Part shown: positions 58,162 to 64,000 of the stretch, in pieces
Layout: each line of letters starts with the position of its first letter
Position numbering within the stretch: the stretch's first letter is position 1
NCBI RefSeq assembly: GCF_013410355.1
Contig: NZ_JACCFI010000001.1
Location: forward strand, 186,001 to 250,000
From: Agromyces hippuratus
GTDB lineage: Bacteria > Actinomycetota > Actinomycetes > Actinomycetales > Microbacteriaceae
Length of the DNA: 64,000 nucleotides
Reading direction: 5' to 3'
Notes under the pieces: model-generated
Seen by the model: the letters and a program-made list of their open reading frames with translations, nothing else
What the model was told of the DNA's origin: nothing
Databases searched by the model: none
Program-made: the position numbers and the translations under genes

Positions 58162-58167
58162 AGGCTA
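58162..58167 (-). promoter_or_regulatory. -10 box (TAGCCT), leaderless start
   Basis: Minus-strand TAGCCT, 6-nt spacer (gaagca), GTG of the FAH paralog. A near-palindrome TGTGCACGATGTACA lies just upstream (58190-58204). Confidence 0.5.
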
Positions 58168-58189
58168 TCGGGCGGCACGGCGAACCGGC

Positions 58190-58204
58190 TGTGCACGATG
58201 TACA
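58190..58204. promoter_or_regulatory. Operator-like near-palindrome TGTGCACGATGTACA
   Basis: TGTxCA / TGxACA arms around CGA, at about -23 to -37 relative to the leaderless start at 58155. It includes GATGT, also part of the palindrome at 59982-59992, so the same GntR regulator might bind both. Confidence 0.35.
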
Positions 58205-58256
58205 ACGAACACAGCCGGATGCACCGCCACGTCGACAAATCGAGCGGGATGCCGCG

Positions 58257-59015
58257 TCAGCTGCCGGCCGGGCGGAGGCGCAACTCCTGCATGCCGCCGT
58301 CGACGGCGAGTTCGACGCCGGTGGTCGAGCCCGACGCGGGGCTCGCGAGGTATGCGACCGCGCCGGCGACCTCGTCGGCCTTCACCAGGCGGCCGTGCGG
58401 CTGACGCGCCTCGAGGGCGGCGCGCTCGGCTGCGGGGTCTGCTGCCGATGCCAGCAGGCGGCCGATCCACGGCGTGTCGGCGGTGCCGGGGTTCACGGCG
58501 TTCACCCGGATGCCCTCGCGCAGGTGGTCGGCGGCCATGGCGCGCGTGAGCGCGGCGACCGCGCCCTTGCTCGCACTGTAGAGCGCGCGCTGGGGGAGCC
58601 CGGCGGTCGCCGCGATGGAGGCGGTGTTGACGATCGACGCCGCAGGGGAGTTCCGCAGGTGGGGGAGTGCCGCGCGGGCGACGCGCATCATGCCCAGCAC
58701 GTTGATGTCGAACACCTTGTGCCACTCCTCGTCGGGGTTCGACTCGATCGTGCCCTGGGCGCCGATGCCGGCGTTGTTCACGACGATGTCGATGCGGCCG
58801 AGTTCGGCCGCGACGCGGTCGACGCCCGCACGCACGCTGGCGTCGTCGGCCACGTCGACCGCGATCGCGAGATCGGCGTGCGCCGCGGCATCCGGTTGCA
58901 GGTCGAAGACGGCGACACGGGCGCCGCCCTGCTGGAGGCGGTCGGCGATCGCGGCGCCGATGCCCGAGGCCCCGCCGGTGACGATCGCGACGAGGCCGGT
59001 GAATTCGTTGCTCAT
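58257..59015 (-). CDS. SDR, predicted 2-keto-3-deoxy-L-fuconate dehydrogenase
   Basis: A 252-aa classical SDR: TGGASGIGAAIADRL (about residues 14-28), DLQPDA after strand 2, NNAGIG (about 85-90), NTASIAATAGLPQRALYSAS with catalytic Ser and Tyr and the Lys following. aagga precedes the ATG. It lies 30 nt downstream of the FAH-type hydrolase in the same orientation. In the L-fucose pathway known from Xanthomonas, an SDR oxidises 2-keto-3-deoxy-L-fuconate to the 2,4-diketo acid that the hydrolase then cleaves; the function is assigned by context. Confidence 0.87.
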   Translation of the reverse strand: MSNEFTGLVAIVTGGASGIGAAIADRLQQGGARVAVFDLQPDAAAHADLAIAVDVADDASVRAGVDRVAAELGRIDIVVNNAGIGAQGTIESNPDEEWHKVFDINVLGMMRVARAALPHLRNSPAASIVNTASIAATAGLPQRALYSASKGAVAALTRAMAADHLREGIRVNAVNPGTADTPWIGRLLASAADPAAERAALEARQPHGRLVKADEVAGAVAYLASPASGSTTGVELAVDGGMQELRLRPAGS

Positions 59016-59045
59016 GGGTGATCCTTCTGCGTGGGGTCGATCGGG

Positions 59046-59894
59046 TCAGGCGGAGACGTACTGCTGGCGCTGGCTGCCGAGACCCTCGATGTCGAGTTCG
59101 ACGACGTCGCCCACGGCGAGGTAGGGGAACCGGCCTGACAGGGCGACGCCCTCGGGGGTGCCGGTGAGCACGAGGTCGCCGGGCTCGAGCACGAGGTACT
59201 GGCTGAGCGTCCAGACGATCGTGTCGATGTCGAAGATGAGGTCGCCCGTACGCGAGTCCTGGCGCGGCTCGCCGTTGACGAAGCTGCGCAGGCGCACGTC
59301 GTCGGCGTTCAGCTCGTCGTTCGTGGCGAGCCACGGCCCCGTCGGGCAGAAGCCCGGAGCGCTCTTGCCCTTCGACCACTGGCCGCCCGAGACCGCGATC
59401 TGCCAGTCGCGCTCGGAGAGGTCGTTGGCCATCACGAAGCCGGCGATGTGGGCGCGGGCGTCGGCGGGGGAGTCGAGGTAGCTCGCACGGCGACCGATGA
59501 CGATGCCGAGCTCGACCTCCCAGTCGGTCTCCTCGCTGCCGCGGGGGATCGCGACGTCGTCGAAGGGGCCGACGACGGTGTTCGGGGACTTCATGAACAT
59601 GACGATCTGCTCGGGCGGCTGGGAGCCCGACTCGGCGGCGTGGGCGGCGTAGTTCATGCCGATGCAGTAGACCGCCGAGGGGCGGGCGATCGGTGCGCCG
59701 ATGCGGAGGCTCGCGGCGTCCGGAAGCTCGGGGAGCTCGCCGGAGGCGATCGCAGCGCGGGCGCGCTCGACGCCCTCGCCGCTCAGGAAGGCGCCGTCGA
59801 CGTCGGCGGTGATCGATCGCAGGTCGAGGGTGCGATCGCCGTCGAGGACGACGGGGATCTCGGTGCCGACGTTGCCGAGGCGGGCGAATCTCAT
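59046..59894 (-). CDS. FAH-family 2,4-diketo-3-deoxy-L-fuconate hydrolase (predicted)
   Basis: A 282-aa FAH-fold hydrolase predicted to split 2,4-diketo-3-deoxy-L-fuconate into pyruvate and lactate. VYCIGMNYAAHAAESG (about 76-91), DWEVELGIVIGRRA (metal-binding Glu pair, about 123-136), MANDLSERDWQ and VLTGTPEGVAL are typical. The ATG at 59894 is chosen over an ORF extension further upstream because homologous proteins begin MRFARLG and an aaagag element precedes. Divergent from L-fuconate dehydratase across 128 nt containing the cluster's promoter. Confidence 0.9.
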   Translation of the reverse strand: MRFARLGNVGTEIPVVLDGDRTLDLRSITADVDGAFLSGEGVERARAAIASGELPELPDAASLRIGAPIARPSAVYCIGMNYAAHAAESGSQPPEQIVMFMKSPNTVVGPFDDVAIPRGSEETDWEVELGIVIGRRASYLDSPADARAHIAGFVMANDLSERDWQIAVSGGQWSKGKSAPGFCPTGPWLATNDELNADDVRLRSFVNGEPRQDSRTGDLIFDIDTIVWTLSQYLVLEPGDLVLTGTPEGVALSGRFPYLAVGDVVELDIEGLGSQRQQYVSA

Positions 59895-59970
59895 GCTGTG
59901 CTCTTTCTGAAGTCTGATCGTTCCGACGAATTCGCAGGTACTTCGCCGATTCTGGCACATTTCGTCGAGA

Positions 59971-59999
59971 TTGACACCTATACATCCGATGTTTAGGAT
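59971..59999 (+). promoter_or_regulatory. Promoter of the L-fuconate dehydratase operon
   Basis: TTGACA (59971-59976), an exact 17-nt spacer, and TAGGAT (59994-59999). The transcription start would be near 60006, followed by aaagga and the ATG at 60023. It is the best consensus promoter in the window. Confidence 0.8.
59982..59992. promoter_or_regulatory. Operator-like palindrome ACATCCGATGT
   Basis: A perfect 5-bp inverted repeat around one base, inside the promoter spacer. Steric repression is the obvious mechanism; the GntR regulator encoded at 62339-63109 is the likely ligand-responsive binder. Confidence 0.6.
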
Positions 60000-60022
60000 C
60001 GAACCTGTCACGAAAGGACCCC

Positions 60023-61321
60023 ATGACCGCAATCATCGCCGTCGACACCCACGACATCCGATTCCCGACCTCGCTCGCACTCGACGGGTCGGACGCGATG
60101 AACCCCGACCCCGACTACTCGGCGGCCTACGTGGTGATCCGGACCGACGCCGAAGACGGCCTCGAAGGGCACGCGTTCGTCTTCACGATCGGTCGCGGCA
60201 ACGACGTCGAGGTCGCTGCACTCGAGGCGCTCCGGGGCCACCTCGTCGGCCGCGACGTCGAGGAGCTGCTCGGCGACATGGGCGCTGCATCGCGCATGCT
60301 GCTGCACGACTCGCAGCTGCGCTGGCTCGGCCCCGAGAAGGGCGTCATGCACATGGCCATCGGCGCGGTCGTGAACGCGCTGTGGGACCTCCGTGCGAAG
60401 CGCGCCGGCCAGCCGTTGTGGCTCCACCTCGCGAGCCTGAGCCCCGAAGAGATCGTCTCGCTCGTCGACTTCCGCTACCTCACCGACGCGCTCACGCCCG
60501 AAGAGGCGCTCGAGATCCTCCGCGCAGCGGAGCCCGGCCGCGCAGAGCGCGTCGCGCGCCTGCAGGAGACCGGCTACCCCGCGTACACGACGAGTCCCGG
60601 CTGGCTCGGCTACTCCGACGAGAAGCTCGAGCGCCTCTGCCGGGAGGCGGTCGCCGACGGCTTCCCGCAGATCAAGCTGAAGGTCGGCGCCGACCTCGAC
60701 GACGACATCCGCCGCCTCGCCATCGCGCGCAAGACGGTCGGTCCCGACTTCCCGATCGCGATCGACGCGAACCAGCGCTGGGACGTCGCCGACGCCATCC
60801 GCTGGGTGAATGCGCTCGCGCAGTTCGACCTCGCGTGGATCGAGGAGCCGACGAGTCCCGACGACATCCTCGGACATGCCGCGATCGCCCGTGGCGTCGC
60901 GCCGATCCGCGTGGCGACGGGCGAGCACGTGCAGAACCGCGTCGTCTTCAAGCAGTTGCTGCAGGCCGGTGGCATGGACGTCATGCAGATCGACGCCACC
61001 CGCGTCGGCGGCGTCAACGAGAACATCGCGAACCTGCTGCTCGCGGCGAAGTTCGGCGTTCCGGTCTGCCCGCACGCCGGCGGCGTCGGACTCTGCGAGG
61101 CCGTGCAGCACCTCTCGATGTTCGACTACGTGGCCGTCTCCGGCACGATGGACGGGCGCATGGTCGAGTACGTCGACCACCTGCACGAGCACTTCGTGAC
61201 CCCGACGGTCGTGGAGCACGGTCGATACCTGGCTCCGAGCGCTCCCGGCGCGGGCACCGAGATGTTCCCGGCATCCGTCGCGGAGTTCACGTGGCGCGAG
61301 CCGCAAGCGGTCGCCCGATGA
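60023..61321 (+). CDS. L-fuconate dehydratase (enolase superfamily)
   Basis: A 432-aa Mg2+-dependent dehydratase converting L-fuconate to 2-keto-3-deoxy-L-fuconate. The FucD hallmark AYTTSPGWLGYSDEKL is at about residues 192-207. The catalytic KxK is in QIKLKVGAD (about 216-224), metal ligands in AIDANQRWD (Asp), IEEPTSPDD (Glu) and GEHVQNR (Glu), and the catalytic His in PHAGGVGLCE (about 352-361). Length is as in the Xanthomonas enzyme. aaagga precedes the ATG. Its stop overlaps the next gene (ATGA). Confidence 0.95.
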   Translation: MTAIIAVDTHDIRFPTSLALDGSDAMNPDPDYSAAYVVIRTDAEDGLEGHAFVFTIGRGNDVEVAALEALRGHLVGRDVEELLGDMGAASRMLLHDSQLRWLGPEKGVMHMAIGAVVNALWDLRAKRAGQPLWLHLASLSPEEIVSLVDFRYLTDALTPEEALEILRAAEPGRAERVARLQETGYPAYTTSPGWLGYSDEKLERLCREAVADGFPQIKLKVGADLDDDIRRLAIARKTVGPDFPIAIDANQRWDVADAIRWVNALAQFDLAWIEEPTSPDDILGHAAIARGVAPIRVATGEHVQNRVVFKQLLQAGGMDVMQIDATRVGGVNENIANLLLAAKFGVPVCPHAGGVGLCEAVQHLSMFDYVAVSGTMDGRMVEYVDHLHEHFVTPTVVEHGRYLAPSAPGAGTEMFPASVAEFTWREPQAVAR

Positions 61322-62286
61322 GCCGGTCGGCGTCGCCCGTCGACCTCGGGCCGCTCGGCTTCGGCAGCGCATCGATCGGCAACCTCTACCGCGAGGTCGA
61401 CGAGGACCGGGCGCGGAGTGCCCTCGAGGCGGCGTGGGACGGCGGCATCCGCTACTTCGACACGGCCCCGCACTACGGCCTCGGCCTCTCCGAGCGCCGC
61501 CTCGGCGCGTTCCTGCGTGAGCGGCCGCGCGACGAGTTCGTCGTCTCGACGAAGGTCGGCCGCCTGCTGGCGCCGAACCCCGACTTCGCCGGCGGCCGCG
61601 ACCTCGCCGACGGGTTCGACGTGCCCGACGACCACGTGCGGGTCTACGACCCGAGCCTGTCCGGCGTGCGGCGCAGCCTCGAGGCATCCCTCGAGCGCAT
61701 GGGCCTCGACCGCATCGACGTGCTGTTCCTGCACGACCCCGACGTCTACGACCTCGAGCGGGGGCTTGCCGAGGGCCTGCCGGCACTCGCCACCCTGCGC
61801 GACGAGGGCCTCGTGCGGCAGATCGGCGTCGGCGTCAACCACGCGGATGTCGCGGCGCGCGCGGTGCGCGAGGGCGACCTCGACCTCGTGATGATCGCGG
61901 GGCGGTACACGCTGCTCGAGCAGCCGGCGCTCGTCGAGCTGTTCCCGGCGTGCGAGGAGCGCGGCGTGCGCATCGTCGACGCCGCCGTGTTCAACTCCGG
62001 CCTGCTCGCGACGGCGACGCCGCGCCGTGACGCGACGTACGACTACGGCGCCGTGCCCGACACCGTCTTCGAGCGCGCGCAGGCGCTCGCGGCGACGTGC
62101 GCGGAGTTCGGCGTCGAACTGCCTGCGGCGGCGCTGCAGTACCCGCTGCGGCACCCGCTCGTGGCCACCGTCGTCGTCGGCACCTCGCGTCCCGATGCCG
62201 TGCGGCAGAACGTGGCGAACATGGCGGCCGCGATCCCCGACGAGCTCTGGAGCGCGCTCGAGGAGCGCGGGCTCATCCCTGCCTGA
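61318..62286 (+). CDS. Aldo/keto reductase, predicted L-fucose 1-dehydrogenase
   Basis: A 322-aa NAD(P)-dependent aldo/keto reductase. FDTAPHYGLGLSERRLG (about residues 45-61) carries catalytic Asp and Tyr, VVSTKVGRLL the Lys, and DVLFLHDPDVY the His. VGTSRPDAVRQNVANM is the C-terminal cofactor region. The sequence resembles D-threo-aldose/L-fucose 1-dehydrogenases. It overlaps the dehydratase gene by ATGA, so the pair is translationally coupled. It would oxidise L-fucose to L-fucono-lactone, the first pathway step. Confidence 0.9.
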   Translation: MSRSASPVDLGPLGFGSASIGNLYREVDEDRARSALEAAWDGGIRYFDTAPHYGLGLSERRLGAFLRERPRDEFVVSTKVGRLLAPNPDFAGGRDLADGFDVPDDHVRVYDPSLSGVRRSLEASLERMGLDRIDVLFLHDPDVYDLERGLAEGLPALATLRDEGLVRQIGVGVNHADVAARAVREGDLDLVMIAGRYTLLEQPALVELFPACEERGVRIVDAAVFNSGLLATATPRRDATYDYGAVPDTVFERAQALAATCAEFGVELPAAALQYPLRHPLVATVVVGTSRPDAVRQNVANMAAAIPDELWSALEERGLIPA

Positions 62287-62288
62287 GC

Positions 62289-62340
62289 CGACGACCGCGA
62301 CCGGATCGACGACCGCGACCGGATCGACGACCGACGGATC
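62289..62340. repeat. Short 18-bp tandem repeat between convergent genes
   Basis: cgacgaccgcgaccggat occurs twice in tandem (62289-62306, 62307-62324) and a third partial copy follows. It fills the gap between the AKR and GntR stop codons, where no hairpin terminator is visible. Confidence 0.8.
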
Positions 62341-63109
62341 AGCGCAGCGACGCGATGAGCTCGACGACCGGCAGGAAGCGGACCCGCGAGAGCTCGATGT
62401 GCTCGCGCATGAGCTGCGACGCCTCGGCCGCGTCGCCGGCGATGATCGCCTCGGCGATGGCTGCATGGTTGTCGATCGTGCGCGAGACCTGGCCGGACCG
62501 GTCGTACTCCTCGAGCACCGCGTTCAGTCGCCGATGATCGGCGTCGCCCTCCACCTCGGCGGAGTGGGACGCGAGGTAGAGCCTCAGGAAGTGCAGGTGG
62601 AAGTGCGTGCGCTCGAACGACTGCGCGATCAGGTCGTTGCCGGCCGACTTCGCGATGAGCGCGTGGAAGCGGGCGTCGTGGTCGGTCAGTGCGCGGAACG
62701 CCTCGGGGCCGGCTTCACGGGCGCCGGTCGCCGCGCGCCCGGTCTCGAGTTCGGCGCGAAGCGCCGCGGTCGTCGCCGGATCGATTGAGGCCGACGCCTG
62801 CGCGGCGGTCCACTGCTCGATGAGCACGCGGAACTGGGTCAGCTCGACGAACTCGCGCACGGTCAGCAGCGGCGTGGTCGAGTACCCGCGAAGCGGCACC
62901 TTCACGACGAGGCCGTCGGATTCGAGGCGGGCCAGCGCCTCTCTGACCGGGGTCGGGGAGACCCCGAGCTCGGCCGAGAGGGAGTCGATGTTGACCCGGC
63001 TGCCGGGAGCGATGCGATGTTCGAGCACGAGGTCCCGAATCACCCCGTACGTCTCGTCGGACAGCACCGAGCGCGCGATGCGCGACCCTTCGGGAAGCGT
63101 CGTGCTCAT
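62339..63109 (-). CDS. GntR-family (FCD) regulator of the fuc cluster
   Basis: A 256-aa repressor. The winged helix-turn-helix is at about residues 15-80 (LEHRIAPGSRVNIDSLSAEL, VSPTPVREALARLESDGLVV, LRGYSTTPL). The FCD ligand domain (about 90-235) has LIEQWTAAQASASID, DHDARFHALIAKSAGND and IDNHAAIAEAIIAGD, with metal-ligand-type Asp/His residues. The start overlaps the lactonase stop (ATGA). Likely ligands are L-fuconate or 2-keto-3-deoxy-L-fuconate; the likely target is the palindrome in the dehydratase promoter. Confidence 0.92.
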   Translation of the reverse strand: MSTTLPEGSRIARSVLSDETYGVIRDLVLEHRIAPGSRVNIDSLSAELGVSPTPVREALARLESDGLVVKVPLRGYSTTPLLTVREFVELTQFRVLIEQWTAAQASASIDPATTAALRAELETGRAATGAREAGPEAFRALTDHDARFHALIAKSAGNDLIAQSFERTHFHLHFLRLYLASHSAEVEGDADHRRLNAVLEEYDRSGQVSRTIDNHAAIAEAIIAGDAAEASQLMREHIELSRVRFLPVVELIASLR

Positions 63110-63978
63110 TCGTGCCCCACTGTCTTCGAACGGTAGAAACGGAGGGCGGTGCCGTGATCGAGCTGCTCCCGTTCCGATCCGGTCGCGGCCGTGACCCGGT
63201 GCACGCGGTCGATCCAGTCGGAGAACGTGCCCCCGGCACCAAGGTAGCGGCTCACGGGCCAGTCGCTGCCGAGCATCGAGCGCGCGGGTCCGAATGCGGC
63301 GAAGCCGTGTTCGATGAACGCGTCGGCGTTCGCGTCGAACGTCTCGGTTCCGGATGCCTCGGCAGCGAGCCCTGAGAGCTTCACCGTCGTTCGGGGGCGG
63401 GCGGCGAGCTCGGTGACCGCCTGTGCCCATGCGCGCCCGGCCTCGGTGCCGATGCCGGCGTCGACCGGCGGCTTGCCGAGGTGATCGAGCACCACGTCGA
63501 GCTCCGGCACCTCGCCGAGGAGGGCGATCAGGTCGGGGAGCTGCGGGTGGGTGACGCAGGCGTCGAAGCTCAGGCCGCGCACGGCGAGCAGGCGCAGGCT
63601 CTCGAGCAGCACGGGGTCGGAGAACACGGCGGGCGACTCGCCCTGCAGCAGGTGACGGATGCCGACCACCCGGCCGATGCCGTCGAGCGCGTCGAGGTGC
63701 GCTTCCAGCGTCTCGGGGTCGAGCAGATCGGCCGCCGCGACGATGGCGGCGAGCTCGGGCCACTCCTCGCCGAGGCCGGCGACCCAGTTCGCCTCATCGA
63801 GCGACTGGGTGGACGCGCATCCGGCCTGGACGAAGATCGCCGCGGTCACCTGTCCGTCGGCGCGGTCGAGATCGCGCGGCAGGAGTGGACGATCGAGCAC
63901 GTCGAGGCCCGCGAGCCACGGGTAGTCCAGTCGCGTCGTGTCCCACACATGAGCGTGCGCGTCGACGACTCCGGTCAT
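63106..63978 (-). CDS. Amidohydrolase, predicted L-fucono-1,5-lactonase
   Basis: A 290-aa TIM-barrel amidohydrolase of the COG3618 lactonase type. DAHAHVWD (metal HxH, about residues 6-13), IRHLLQGESP, VVLDHLGKPP (about 154-163), TVKLSGLAAEA and LGSDWPVSR (catalytic Asp, about 236-244) are conserved. It would hydrolyse L-fucono-lactone to L-fuconate, linking the AKR and the dehydratase. It is cotranscribed with the GntR regulator (4-nt overlap). No ribosome binding site is obvious and the upstream 22 nt reach the window edge, so it may continue an operon from outside, possibly including a sugar transporter. Confidence 0.9.
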   Translation of the reverse strand: MTGVVDAHAHVWDTTRLDYPWLAGLDVLDRPLLPRDLDRADGQVTAAIFVQAGCASTQSLDEANWVAGLGEEWPELAAIVAAADLLDPETLEAHLDALDGIGRVVGIRHLLQGESPAVFSDPVLLESLRLLAVRGLSFDACVTHPQLPDLIALLGEVPELDVVLDHLGKPPVDAGIGTEAGRAWAQAVTELAARPRTTVKLSGLAAEASGTETFDANADAFIEHGFAAFGPARSMLGSDWPVSRYLGAGGTFSDWIDRVHRVTAATGSEREQLDHGTALRFYRSKTVGHE

Positions 63979-64000
63979 GGTCGGTGCTCGTCACCGCGCT

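Noticed and set aside
62289..62340. Tandem repeat considered as CRISPR or iteron origin
   Set aside because: Copies abut without spacers, only about 2.5 copies exist, and no replication or cas gene is near.
63979..64000. Last 22 nt
   Set aside because: Too short to assign; may contain the ribosome binding site of the lactonase or the end of an upstream gene outside the window.

Overview
The window is about 70 % G+C. Asp/Ala/Ser codons are mostly GAC, GCC/GCG and TCG, and GTG/TTG starts are common. Gene content (class E sortase-type LAXTG surface proteins, a bacterial proS-nusA-infB axis, a 335-aa DeoC, an MtrA/PhoP-style direct repeat and many predicted leaderless genes) fits a high-GC actinobacterium, most likely family Microbacteriaceae (Agromyces/Microbacterium-like). 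That placement is inference from gene style; no 16S rRNA lies in the window. I see no phage, transposase, CRISPR array, tRNA or rRNA. It reads as ordinary chromosome with metabolic accessory islands.

Layout. 0.01-2.9 kb: six-TM K+ channel, a small protein and proS. 2.9-9.1 kb: an insert between proS and nusA with an amino-acid:Na+ symporter, a Tat-exported PhoX phosphatase behind a clear PHO box, and a Tat-exported flavin amine oxidase divergent from an XRE-cupin regulator. 9.2-14.1 kb: translation cluster nusA-ylxR-infB-rbfA, with truB displaced to 21.5 kb and no rimP. 14.1-20.3 kb: mutY, a uridine-kinase-like protein and two paralogous LAXTG cell-wall proteins. 20.4-25.9 kb: panE, truB, two small membrane proteins, ribF, a CynX/NimT-like MFS carrier and another membrane protein. 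26.0-30.7 kb: a deoxyribose-type operon with SorC/DeoR regulator, deoC, a full-length aldehyde dehydrogenase and an aldehyde-dehydrogenase-like half protein that together look like a split ALDH16. 30.8-38.7 kb: NAD(P)-binding DUF2867 protein, glycerophosphodiesterase, macrodomain protein, csoR/copA copper pair and a DUF2207 protein. 38.7-48.5 kb: small acidic protein, SNF2 helicase, SRPBCC protein, pfkA, Nudix hydrolase, Pit phosphate transporter and two nucleobase permeases. 48.5-55.5 kb: a gamma-glutamylation pathway for an amine, probably ethanolamine (GS-like ligase, gamma-glutamyl hydrolase, aldehyde dehydrogenase, SDR, GntR regulator and divergent permease). 55.7-57.2 kb: aspA. 57.3-64.0 kb: a complete non-phosphorylating L-fucose pathway (aldo/keto reductase, lactonase, L-fuconate dehydratase, SDR, FAH-family hydrolase) with a GntR regulator and an extra FAH paralog.

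Regulation visible in the DNA: a three-unit 11-bp PHO box upstream of phoX and a weaker two-unit one upstream of pit; a canonical CsoR box between csoR and copA; a TGCTCATATGAGCA palindrome before the deo operon; a TTGACA-17-TAGGAT promoter with an operator-like palindrome in its spacer at the fuc cluster; and fourteen genes whose start codon lies 6-9 nt after a TANNNT -10 box with no ribosome binding site, i.e. predicted leaderless mRNAs.

The most unusual sequence-level signal is a short word, CGGATGCC/GGCATCCG. By hand count it occurs about 50 times against about 5 expected from base composition. It uses locally rare codons, and at three gene ends it forms inverted pairs that build terminator-like palindromes, reminiscent of DNA uptake sequences in Neisseria and Haemophilus. 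Its function is unknown to me.
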